5,078 nt of DNA from an uncultured Acidobacteriota bacterium (GTDB lineage: Bacteria; Acidobacteriota; Thermoanaerobaculia; UBA5066): NCBI GenBank assembly GCA_937902605.1, contig CALFNC010000264.1, positions 1 to 5,078 on the forward strand, written 5' to 3'. Both the position numbers and the translations under genes were made by a program. Each line of letters begins with the position of its first letter. Within the stretch, counting starts at the first letter, position 1. A model generated the notes under the pieces. The model made no database searches. It saw nothing but the letters and a program-made list of their open reading frames with translations, and had not been told where the DNA came from. Below, in pieces: positions 1 through 5,078 of this stretch.

Positions 1-89
1 AGTCCGCCCGCGGCATCGCTGAAGCTCCCGACCAGCTCGACCTCGACCAACGGCAGGCATTCCATGAGACCGACGGAGACGTTCGTCAT
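1..89 (-). CDS. Probable SpoIID/LytB-domain protein, N-terminal fragment cut by the contig edge
   Basis: Only the first 29 codons are present. They read MTNVSVGLMECLPLVEVELV and continue GSFSDAAGG. The ATG at 89-87 overlaps the TGA of the DUF4922 gene (88-86) in an ATGA junction, so this is the fourth gene of the operon; a weak GAGAG lies at 100-96. The opening pattern of alternating hydrophobic beta-strand residues (VSVGL, then VEVELVGSF) followed by a Gly-rich turn resembles, from memory, the start of SpoIID/LytB-domain proteins that follow DUF4922 genes in Bacteroides. SpoIID itself is a lytic transglycosylase acting on glycan strands stripped of peptides. No signal peptide is visible, since the domain-like sequence begins directly after the Met. 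The open frame and the coupling are directly seen. The family is inferred from a very short piece plus gene order, and an unrelated beta-rich protein remains possible. Confidence 0.6.
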   Translation of the reverse strand, partial: MTNVSVGLMECLPLVEVELVGSFSDAAGG

Positions 90-982
90 CGGCCGCTCTC
101 TAGCCGGGCCACCACTTCGCGGAAAGCTTCCTCAGGAATCGTCACCTCGCGAAAGATCGCCTCGACGTCCACGCCGGTGATCCGCTCGAAATCTTTCGCC
201 ACCGGCGCGACGAGGATCCCGCAGAGGTCGATCGCGGCCGGGCTCACCGTCAGCTCGCCGGTCTGGAAGGCGTGCGGCCGATGCTTGCTGCGCGGGAAGA
301 TGACCGCTGTCCAGCCGGCGACCGGTTCGTGGAATACCGCGGTGTTGCAAAGCGGCTCGGGCGATTTGGTCGTCACCGAGGAGAGGATCGCAAGCGCGCG
401 GACGATCTCGTCCAGGAGGCGGGAACGGTCGTCACCCCTGAATTGCAGTGCCCGGAGCCCGTAGATCTCGGTCGCCAGGCCGGTCTTCCCCGCGACGCCC
501 CTGACGAGAGGCAACCCCTCGCGCGAGCCGGCCTGCAGGTGCGCATGGTCGGGTGCGGATGCCCCGCACTCCGGTCCGTTATAGACCACGAAGTACCCGG
601 GCAGCTCCTTCGCGAGATCGAGCATCGTCTCGAGCTGACCGTCGATCCGCTGAGGGCGGTGGTCGCGGTGGACGACGGTGAGGTGCCGCTCCACGATAGG
701 GAAGGGACTGCAGTAGATCGTGTGGGTCGCGCCGAAGGCGAGCCCCTTCTCCGCCGGGTCGAGGTTCTCCGGGCAGAGGAAGCACGGACGGCGGCGGATC
801 GACTCGCGGTCGACCGCCGCGGTCGTACTCGCGACCCGGTGGGGGATGTGCCGTACGAGGACGTCGGACCCGGCGGCCCGGACCGATCGCGTCTTCGCCT
901 CCGAAAGGCCAACGAGGCCCTTTCCCAGGAGGGGCCAGGCCTCCCGCTGCTGCCGGAACAGCTCGTCGATCTGGTCGAGCAT
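86..982 (-). CDS. DUF4922 family protein, HIT-like putative nucleotide or nucleotide-sugar phosphorylase/transferase
   Basis: A 298-residue soluble protein. Landmarks in order: a CFLC pair (Cys67, Cys70) that could bind metal; a segment ending SPFPIVERHLTVVHRDHRPQ (92-111); NGPECGASAPDHAHLQAG (135-152) with His146-x-His148-x-Gln150; a KHRPHAF motif (233-239); and a C-terminal stretch with APVAKDFERIT (259-269). H-x-H-x-Q after a G-x-S-type loop is the active-site signature of the HIT/GalT superfamily branch that includes Ap4A phosphorylase and GDP-L-galactose phosphorylase, where the central His forms a nucleotidyl-His intermediate. The activity of DUF4922 proteins is, to my knowledge, not established, so the reaction here is inference. 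The ATG at 982 is chosen because it begins 23 bases after the glycosyltransferase stop. The open frame continues upstream to 1525, but that part lies inside the glycosyltransferase gene and has arginine-rich shadow composition. A GGA lies 9 bases before the start, a weak ribosome site. The stop overlaps the next start (ATGA). Confidence 0.86.
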   Translation of the reverse strand: MLDQIDELFRQQREAWPLLGKGLVGLSEAKTRSVRAAGSDVLVRHIPHRVASTTAAVDRESIRRRPCFLCPENLDPAEKGLAFGATHTIYCSPFPIVERHLTVVHRDHRPQRIDGQLETMLDLAKELPGYFVVYNGPECGASAPDHAHLQAGSREGLPLVRGVAGKTGLATEIYGLRALQFRGDDRSRLLDEIVRALAILSSVTTKSPEPLCNTAVFHEPVAGWTAVIFPRSKHRPHAFQTGELTVSPAAIDLCGILVAPVAKDFERITGVDVEAIFREVTIPEEAFREVVARLESGR

Positions 983-1005
983 TTCGGTGATTCCGATTAT
1001 CGGCG

Positions 1006-2295
1006 TCAGGACTTCGAGCGTCCCGCGCGGGTGCGGGCGGCGATCTCCAGCGTCCTCAGCCAGTCCTTGTAGGCGTCGTAGCGGTTCTGTGTCTCGAGCG
1101 AGAGAGCGCTGTCGGAGTTGCCTTCCCAGCGACGGCAGAGGTAGACCGAGTCGGTGATCCGGCCGACCTCGTAGTCGCGGCTGATCCGAAGCGCCACGGC
1201 GTAGTCCTCGCCGTAGCTGACGTTTGGGAAACGGATGCTGCGGAGGACGGCCGTGTCGAAGGCCCTTGGAGCCCCGAATCCGTTGACGCGGAGCGCATTG
1301 TTCCGGCCGTTTTCGCGCGTCCACTCGCGATGATCGACGAGGCCGGGCGGGATCTCCTTGAGGGAGAAGTCGACCATCGTGTATGACCCGACGACCATCG
1401 CATAGGGGCCGCGGTCGAGCTCCTCGACGATCCGGGCCAGGACGCCGTCGTTCGGATACAGGTCGTCGGAATCGAGCTGCACGGAGCAGCGACCGCAGCG
1501 CGGCGAGGAGATCGCCTCGTTCCAACAGCCGCCGATGCCGAGGTCGCGCCGATCGGGGACGAGGTGGACGAGCCTCGGGTCGCCCACGCCCCGGAGCAGC
1601 TCGGTCGTCCGGTCGGTCGAGTGGTTGTCGACGACGACGACGTTGAAGGGGAAGGATGTCTTCTGAGAGAGAGCGCTCCCGACCGCGTCCAGGACCGTCC
1701 GCTCGCGGTTCCTCACCGGGATGACGACGCTCGCCCGGACCGGGAACTCCTCCGCCGTCCGCGGTACGGGTGGAAAGCGCGGCGGCAGGAGCGCGCCGAT
1801 ACGCCGAAGATGCTCCGTCGCCACGCGCTCCATCTCGATCTGGTAGTCACGGTGGCGGGGGTCAACGTAGTCGAACTGCGCCTCGCCCGACGAACGGGCC
1901 TCGATGGCAGACGCGGAGTAGAGTGGCTCCGGGATCCGGACGACCGGAGTCCGCTCCGAGAGGCGGAGCCTGAGGTCGTAGAGGCCGCCCCACCGGAGAC
2001 CGGCCTCGATCCCCGCCTGGCGCGCGGCCTTCACAGAGACGGCCACTACCGGCCCGAAGTCGAACGTGTCGCGGATGCTGCCCGGCTGGTAGTCGATGCG
2101 GGGATGCCCGGCGGCGTCCGAGTAAACCCACCCCGCGCCCGTGTCGCGCACCACCTGCGACATCCGCTCGAACATGCGAGGACCAGGCTCCACGGTGACG
2201 CGCGGGTCGAAGAAGAAGAGAACTTCCGAATCGGCCTTCTCGAGAAGCAAGAGGATGCCGGACGACGATGGGTCAGGGACGGGGACGAGCCTCAT
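1006..2295 (-). CDS. Family 2 glycosyltransferase with an extra N-terminal GT-A-like half domain
   Basis: 429 residues, predicted cytosolic, with no membrane segment or signal peptide. The C-terminal part (about 186-410) is a complete GT2 (GT-A fold) domain: ASVVIPVRNRERT (188-200), VVVDNHSTDRT (220-230), the metal/nucleotide-binding DSDD (275-278) in VQLDSDDLYP, and YGEDYAVALRIS (361-372) with the probable catalytic base Asp364. The N-terminal part (about 14-130) resembles the second half of another GT2 domain: FFFDPRVTVEPG (27-38) sits where a D-x-D would be, followed by GWVYSD (55-60), IDYQPG (67-72) and GGLYDLRLRLSE (103-114). It lacks the first, nucleotide-binding half and a proper DXD, so it is probably not catalytic. 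From memory, the whole architecture, including the GRNNALRVNGFGAPRAF stretch (330-346), is conserved in Bacteroides next to DUF4922. Donor and acceptor are unknown. The ATG at 2295 overlaps the upstream stop (ATGA) and has a strong GGAGG (2307-2303) seven bases before it. Confidence 0.9.
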   Translation of the reverse strand: MRLVPVPDPSSSGILLLLEKADSEVLFFFDPRVTVEPGPRMFERMSQVVRDTGAGWVYSDAAGHPRIDYQPGSIRDTFDFGPVVAVSVKAARQAGIEAGLRWGGLYDLRLRLSERTPVVRIPEPLYSASAIEARSSGEAQFDYVDPRHRDYQIEMERVATEHLRRIGALLPPRFPPVPRTAEEFPVRASVVIPVRNRERTVLDAVGSALSQKTSFPFNVVVVDNHSTDRTTELLRGVGDPRLVHLVPDRRDLGIGGCWNEAISSPRCGRCSVQLDSDDLYPNDGVLARIVEELDRGPYAMVVGSYTMVDFSLKEIPPGLVDHREWTRENGRNNALRVNGFGAPRAFDTAVLRSIRFPNVSYGEDYAVALRISRDYEVGRITDSVYLCRRWEGNSDSALSLETQNRYDAYKDWLRTLEIAARTRAGRSKS

Positions 2296-3020
2296 GGACG
2301 CCCCTCCCCGGTCTTCTCGGTCTTACCCGCGGGCCGGACGACAAGGACGCCGGCCATCCGGTTCGCCCCGAGGAAGTCGGAAAGATCTTGCTCCACCACG
2401 CTCTGCCGGCTGCACGCCGCGTGCCGTATCCGAAATCGATCGCCCTCCCGGATCAGGATCCCGCAGTGGAAGACGTCGAGGTGCGCCCGCGTGGAGGCGA
2501 AGAAGATCAGGTCCCCGGTCTTAAAATGCCTTTCCAGCCTCCTCATCTCCCGCTTCGGGACGCACGAGAAGCGCGTCCGTGTGGGCCGCAGGCCGGGGAC
2601 GGCGTCGAGCAAACGTTCTTTCGATGTCGCGCGGATGCCTGCCGCGACCCGCCGCACCACGCCGATCCGGGCGTTGCTCCGGATCCAGCCGGTCATGTAG
2701 TGGTTTCGCCGCGCCCACTCGACCCGGCCATCCTCGTACCTGATCCGCCGAAGCCAGTCGGCGAACTCGTCGGGGCTCGCGGCGAGGGATAGTGCGAGAA
2801 CGGTCTCCACGTACGTCACGCAGTCGAATCCCGTGAGCGAGGCGGTGAAGATCTCGGGCGTCTCGGGCGAGCTGCCGAGCGGGTTCGCCTCGTAGGGGCA
2901 GCCGAGGAGCAGCTTCGAGAAGGAACCCACCCGCTCGGCGACGGAGCGATGGGCCTTCGCCTTCGACAGGAGCTGCTGCGCCTGCCGGCCGTCGAGGCCT
3001 CGCGGCCGCGTCTGCGTCAT
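2292..3020 (-). CDS. DUF1460 protein (N-acetylmuramoyl-L-alanine amidase-like, NlpC/P60-type cysteine peptidase fold)
   Basis: 242 residues. Family hallmarks: SLTGFDCVTYVETVLAL (61-77) with the presumed nucleophile Cys67; RIRYEDGRVEWARRNHYMTG (92-111), the typical iRY-dG...R-HYMt block; FKTGDLIFF (166-174); VFHCGILI (183-190) with probable catalytic His185; and IRHAACSRQSVV (198-209), matching the usual HAS...V region. DUF1460 proteins are NlpC/P60-like, and described members act on the muramoyl-L-Ala amide bond of peptidoglycan fragments; the substrate here is inferred. No hydrophobic leader is visible, whereas many relatives are exported, so this one may be cytosolic. The ATG at 3020 is chosen because it is just before the first family-like sequence. 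It lacks a clear Shine-Dalgarno. A GTG at 3083 in the same frame adds 21 unconvincing residues. This is the first gene of the operon, with the glycosyltransferase directly coupled behind it. Confidence 0.88.
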   Translation of the reverse strand: MTQTRPRGLDGRQAQQLLSKAKAHRSVAERVGSFSKLLLGCPYEANPLGSSPETPEIFTASLTGFDCVTYVETVLALSLAASPDEFADWLRRIRYEDGRVEWARRNHYMTGWIRSNARIGVVRRVAAGIRATSKERLLDAVPGLRPTRTRFSCVPKREMRRLERHFKTGDLIFFASTRAHLDVFHCGILIREGDRFRIRHAACSRQSVVEQDLSDFLGANRMAGVLVVRPAGKTEKTGEGRP

Positions 3021-3060
3021 CGGGCGGGCATGATACCCGGCCCCGCCAGCCGGAAGACTT

Positions 3061-3085
3061 CCGCGGTACCCTCGCCGTACCACGG
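3061..3085. promoter_or_regulatory. Imperfect inverted repeat in the divergent intergenic region, possible operator
   Basis: Arms CCGCGGTAC (3061-3069) and GTACCACGG (3077-3085) are inverted copies matching at 8 of 9 positions, separated by CCTCGCC. The repeat lies between the divergently transcribed DUF1460 operon (start 3020) and the DinB-like gene (start 3132), where a regulator serving both directions would be expected to bind. I found no convincing -35/-10 pair on either strand nearby. In GC-rich DNA an imperfect 9-base repeat can occur by chance, so the regulatory role is inference. Confidence 0.28.
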
Positions 3086-3119
3086 GAATCGGACAACGAG
3101 TCCGGTCCTGGCGGCCGCG

Positions 3120-3126
3120 AAAGGAG
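3120..3126 (+). promoter_or_regulatory. Ribosome binding site of the DinB-like gene
   Basis: AAAGGAG lies five bases before the ATG at 3132. It is the strongest Shine-Dalgarno on the plus strand in this window and decides the start against the longer upstream open frame. Confidence 0.85.
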
Positions 3127-3131
3127 CTTGC

Positions 3132-3617
3132 ATGAACAGCCGCGAGTACTTCATCCAGTGTTTACAGCGCGAAAAGCCGACCTTCGTGAAGGTCTTCCGG
3201 GCGATTCCGCCCGATCAGCTCGCCTACCGGCCGCACCCGCGGTCCACCTCGGCGGGCGACCTCGTCTGGCTCCTCGCGGGTGAGCTGCATGACGCTTGCG
3301 ACCTGATCGACCATCACGAGGTTGCCTTCAAGTCGACCCCCGCGCCCGCAAAGGTCGACGAGGCGATCGCCGTCTACGAGAAGAACGCCGCCGAGCTGGA
3401 GAAGCGGCTGGTCAAGGTGGACGACGCCGCCTGGGGGAAGAGCGCGAAATTCCTGGTCGACGGAAACGTGGCATGGGAGGCGCCGCTCGGCGACATGCTC
3501 TGGGGCTTCCTCTTCGACGCCATTCACCATCGGGGTCAGCTGTCGGCTTACCTCCGGCCGATGGGGGGGAAGGTCCCGTCGATCTACGGCCCGTCGGCGG
3601 ACGACCCGGGGATGTAG
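3132..3617 (+). CDS. DinB family protein (metal-binding four-helix bundle)
   Basis: 161 residues, the usual size for a DinB/YfiT-like protein. These are soluble four-helix proteins that bind a divalent metal. Some relatives are thiol-dependent S-transferases, but most members have no known reaction, and the name comes from a damage-inducible Bacillus gene. Helix 2 carries GELHDACDLIDHH (50-62) with probable ligand His53. The C-terminal helix carries FDAIHHRGQLSAYLRPMGGK (128-147), followed by VPSIYGPS (148-155), a very characteristic DinB ending. Where many members have H-x3-H, aligning on the HRGQ His (133) puts Asp129 at the first position, so the likely metal set is His53/Asp129/His133. 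The open frame extends upstream to 2949, but that part overlaps the opposite-strand DUF1460 gene and has no family resemblance. Single gene, convergent with ftcD. Family assignment is firm; function is unknown. Confidence 0.92.
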   Translation: MNSREYFIQCLQREKPTFVKVFRAIPPDQLAYRPHPRSTSAGDLVWLLAGELHDACDLIDHHEVAFKSTPAPAKVDEAIAVYEKNAAELEKRLVKVDDAAWGKSAKFLVDGNVAWEAPLGDMLWGFLFDAIHHRGQLSAYLRPMGGKVPSIYGPSADDPGM

Positions 3618-3661
3618 CCCGGTAGCCCGCAGACCCGCTCCTTCCGGTCCGCCCCTCCGCC

Positions 3662-3709
3662 GCCGAAGGACGACGCCCTCTCCCGGCCGTTGGCGGCGAT
3701 CGCTTCGGC
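3662..3709. terminator. Possible structured element between convergent genes (weak)
   Basis: GCCGAAG (3662-3668) and CTTCGGC (3703-3709) form a perfect 7-base inverted repeat enclosing a second short stem, CGCC (3674-3677) with GGCG (3692-3695). It sits in the 91-base gap between the ends of the DinB-like gene and ftcD, where a bidirectional terminator would be expected. The internal loops are large and there is no T-tract on either strand, so it is not a standard intrinsic terminator and may be chance pairing in GC-rich sequence. Confidence 0.2.
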
Positions 3710-4629
3710 TAGCCATTCCGCTCGAACGCAAGGTCGAGGAGCTTGTTCTCCAGGACCTGGCCGGCAGGCTCGGCCTCGAGCCGTAGGTAGTGCTCGGCCG
3801 CGGCCAGGAGGGCCCCCTGCGGAACGAGCCCGACGATCTCGGACCCCACGATCGGCACGCCGTGGCGCTCGGCCTCCGACTTCACCGTCTCGAACACCCG
3901 GTGGAGCGGGGTTTTCTCGAAATTGATCATGTTGATGGAGACCTGCGCGAGCTTCCGGTCCTCCAGGAAGACGCCCATCGCCTTCACGTACCGGTATCCC
4001 CCGCCTATGTGCCGGATCGCCTTCGCAATCCGGTCCGCGATCGCCTTGTCGGACGTGCCGAGGTTGATGTTGTACGCCACCAGAAACGTCCGCGCCCCCA
4101 CCACCGTCGCCCCTGCGGTCGGGTGGGGCTCGCTTGGGCCGAAGTCCGGCCTCCACGACGGGTCGGTCATCTTTTTCCCGAGCCCTTCGAACTCCCCCTT
4201 CCGAATGGCCGCGAGGTTGCGGCGCTCCTCGGAGGTGGCCGCGTCCTCGTACAGGTAGACCGGAAGGGAGAACCGCTCTGCGATCCGGGCCCCGAGGTCC
4301 TTTGCGAGCCCCACGCAGTCAGCCGCGCTGACCCCCCGGATGGGGACGAAGGGGATGACGTCCACCGCTCCGAGGCGGGGGTGCGCTCCCTTGTGGGACC
4401 GGAGGTCGATCCGGTCGATGGCGGCGCCCACCATCGCCGTCATCGCGTCGACGAGGGCGGGCCCGTCGCCGAGGAAGGTGAAGACCGACCGGTTGTGGTC
4501 CGGATCCGAGGTCGAATCGAGGAGGAGGACGTCCCGAGTCGCCCCGAGCGCCGCGTCTCGGATCGCCGCGACCACCTCGCCCCGCCGCCCCTCGCTGATG
4601 TTCGGAATGCACTCGATGAGGCTTTTCAT
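3709..4629 (-). CDS. ftcD: Glutamate formimidoyltransferase (stand-alone formiminotransferase domain)
   Basis: 306 residues, matching the roughly 300-residue bacterial single-domain form. The enzyme (EC 2.1.2.5) is cytosolic and moves the formimino group from N-formimino-L-glutamate, the product of histidine breakdown, to tetrahydrofolate, giving 5-formimino-tetrahydrofolate and glutamate. Landmarks: IECIPNISEGRR (5-16) at the N-terminus; DSTSDPDHNRSVFTFLG (38-54); SHKGAHPRLGAVDVIPFVP (78-96), where His83 corresponds to the catalytic His of mammalian FTCD; LPVYLYEDAA (122-131); and the join into the second subdomain with HPTAGATVVGARTFLVAYNI (169-188) and NLGTSDKAIADRIAKAIR. The C-terminal cyclodeaminase domain of the animal enzyme is absent, and no separate cyclodeaminase or other hut gene is visible in the window. 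The ATG at 4629 follows GGAG (4639-4636) with six bases between. Identification is very secure; role in histidine degradation is family knowledge. Confidence 0.96.
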   Translation of the reverse strand: MKSLIECIPNISEGRRGEVVAAIRDAALGATRDVLLLDSTSDPDHNRSVFTFLGDGPALVDAMTAMVGAAIDRIDLRSHKGAHPRLGAVDVIPFVPIRGVSAADCVGLAKDLGARIAERFSLPVYLYEDAATSEERRNLAAIRKGEFEGLGKKMTDPSWRPDFGPSEPHPTAGATVVGARTFLVAYNINLGTSDKAIADRIAKAIRHIGGGYRYVKAMGVFLEDRKLAQVSINMINFEKTPLHRVFETVKSEAERHGVPIVGSEIVGLVPQGALLAAAEHYLRLEAEPAGQVLENKLLDLAFERNG

Positions 4630-4687
4630 TCCACGCTCCGAATCGGGTAGTGCGATGATGGTACCCCTGGCCTCGTGAGGACAGGCC

Positions 4688-4717
4688 TTGATCGTGGTCC
4701 GAGCCGCTTGTTACGCT
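4688..4717 (+). promoter_or_regulatory. Possible sigma70-type promoter for the TPR-like gene
   Basis: TTGATC (4688-4693) and TACGCT (4712-4717) are 18 bases apart, in the 107-base divergent gap upstream of the gene starting at 4737. The -35 is a fair match and the -10 a weak one (T, A and final T conserved). Position and spacing are reasonable, but there is no direct evidence of use. On the opposite strand a TACCAT (4663-4658) could serve as a -10 for ftcD, but no matching -35 is visible. Confidence 0.3.
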
Positions 4718-4736
4718 GACTTTTCGAGAGGATCGC

Positions 4737-5028
4737 ATGCCAGAGACCGCCCCGTATCCGGGGAGTTCCTCCCTTTCCCCCGAGGCTCGCGAGAAGGTTT
4801 TGCAGACCTTTCAGCACACGCTCGAGCTCGCCCGCGGCGGCCGGAACGAGGAGGCGCTTCTCGGCTGCGACTTCATCCTCAAGATGGACCTCCGGTTCCT
4901 GCCGGCGCGCCAGCTTCTCGAGTCGCTCCGCGGCGTGTCAGCCGAAACGATCGTCGATCTCTCGCCCTTCGAGTCCATCGCGACCGGCCCGGAGGCGAGG
5001 CGGCCGGCCCCGAAACCGTCCCTGGCTC
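4737..5028 (+). CDS. Hypothetical protein with a TPR-like helical segment, 3' end lost at the contig end
   Basis: The ATG at 4737 follows GAGAGGA (4726-4732) with four bases between, a good ribosome site. 97 genuine codons are present. After a Ser/Pro-rich start (1-15), residues about 16-64 look like paired amphipathic helices: a first helix with FQHTLELARGGRNEEALLGC (25-44), then FILKMDLRFLPARQLLESL (46-64). The A..G..eEAL.......D..f..A pattern is typical of tetratricopeptide repeats, which mediate protein-protein contacts. From about residue 83 it becomes Pro/Ala/Arg-rich, like a linker to a further domain now missing. No signal peptide or membrane segment is seen. The open frame seems to run on to a stop at 5061-5063, but those last residues (IGRTSCRERV) are translated adapter. 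True length, domain content and function cannot be known from this window. Confidence 0.65.
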
Positions 5029-5078
5029 AGATCGGAAGAACGTCGTGTAGGGAAAGAGTGTAGATCTCGGTGGTCGCC
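5029..5078. other. Illumina TruSeq adapter contamination at the contig end
   Basis: The last 50 bases match, base for base, the start of the reverse complement of the Illumina universal adapter as I know it. It begins AGATCGGAAGA, continues CGTCGTGTAGGGAAAGAGTG and ends TCTCGGTGGTCGCC, with one difference (A instead of G at 5040). It is synthetic library sequence joined to genome at about 5028/5029; the exact junction could shift by a base or two because AG may also be genomic. No biological feature should be annotated here. Confidence 0.97.

Noticed and set aside
993..1003. Palindrome CCGATTATCGG between the glycosyltransferase and DUF4922 genes
   Set aside because: As RNA it gives only a four-base stem with a three-base loop, too short to call a regulatory structure.
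272..1072. Plus-strand open frame of 266 residues opposite the DUF4922 gene
   Set aside because: Shadow of the DUF4922 coding frame; charged low-complexity composition without motifs.
983..1525. Upstream extension of the DUF4922 reading frame, giving a 479-residue protein
   Set aside because: It lies inside the well-supported glycosyltransferase gene in another frame, is Arg/Pro/Gly-rich and shows no family features; the ATG at 982 sits just after the glycosyltransferase stop.
1564..2700. Long plus-strand open frame of 378 residues opposite the glycosyltransferase and DUF1460 genes
   Set aside because: Antisense shadow typical of GC-rich DNA, with Arg/Pro/Glu-rich composition and no recognisable domain, crossing two genes with clear homology on the other strand.
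3021..3083. GTG start at 3083 for the DUF1460 protein as a possible signal peptide
   Set aside because: The added 21 residues are Gly/Arg-rich with no hydrophobic core, so they neither look like a signal peptide nor like family sequence.
2949..3131. N-terminal extension of the DinB-like protein to an ATG at 2949
   Set aside because: It overlaps the DUF1460 start region, and the ATG at 3132 has an excellent AAAGGAG in front and begins at the normal DinB N-terminus.
3790..4650. Plus-strand open frame of 286 residues opposite ftcD
   Set aside because: ftcD on the minus strand has complete family motifs over the whole stretch; the antisense frame has none.

Overview
The window is GC-rich, with strong G/C preference at third codon positions, tightly packed genes and no RNA gene, insertion sequence or CRISPR array. 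It looks like a short contig from a high-GC, Gram-negative-type environmental bacterium. An Acidobacteriota-like lineage would fit, but this is a guess from composition and gene style. The last 50 bases are Illumina adapter and not genome, so this is a draft or metagenomic assembly whose right end is artificial.

Left block (1-3020, all minus strand, read right to left). Four genes form one operon: a DUF1460 (NlpC/P60-type amidase-like) protein, an unusual family-2 glycosyltransferase, a DUF4922 protein with a HIT-like H-x-H-x-Q motif, and the first 29 codons of what is probably a SpoIID/LytB-domain protein, cut by the contig edge. Two of the three junctions are four-base ATGA stop/start overlaps and the third is a 23-base gap, so the genes are probably translationally coupled. 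From memory, the last three occur in the same order in Bacteroides genomes. None of the four visible N-termini carries an export signal. SpoIID/LytB and DUF1460 both belong to fold families acting on peptidoglycan, and the other two look like a nucleotide or nucleotide-sugar phosphorylase/transferase and a sugar transferase. The block may therefore be an uncharacterised cytosolic pathway for handling cell-wall fragments or building a glycoconjugate. This is the most interesting part of the window.

Middle block (3132-4629). A DinB-family metal-binding four-helix protein is divergent from the operon across a 111-base gap holding an imperfect inverted repeat. It converges on a stand-alone glutamate formimidoyltransferase (ftcD), which joins histidine breakdown to the folate one-carbon pool. 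Neither has an obvious link to the operon.

Right end (4737-5078). A short, probably TPR-like hypothetical protein starts divergently from ftcD and runs into adapter sequence at about 5029. Its apparent C-terminus and stop codon are artefacts. No gene-free stretch exceeds about 110 bases.
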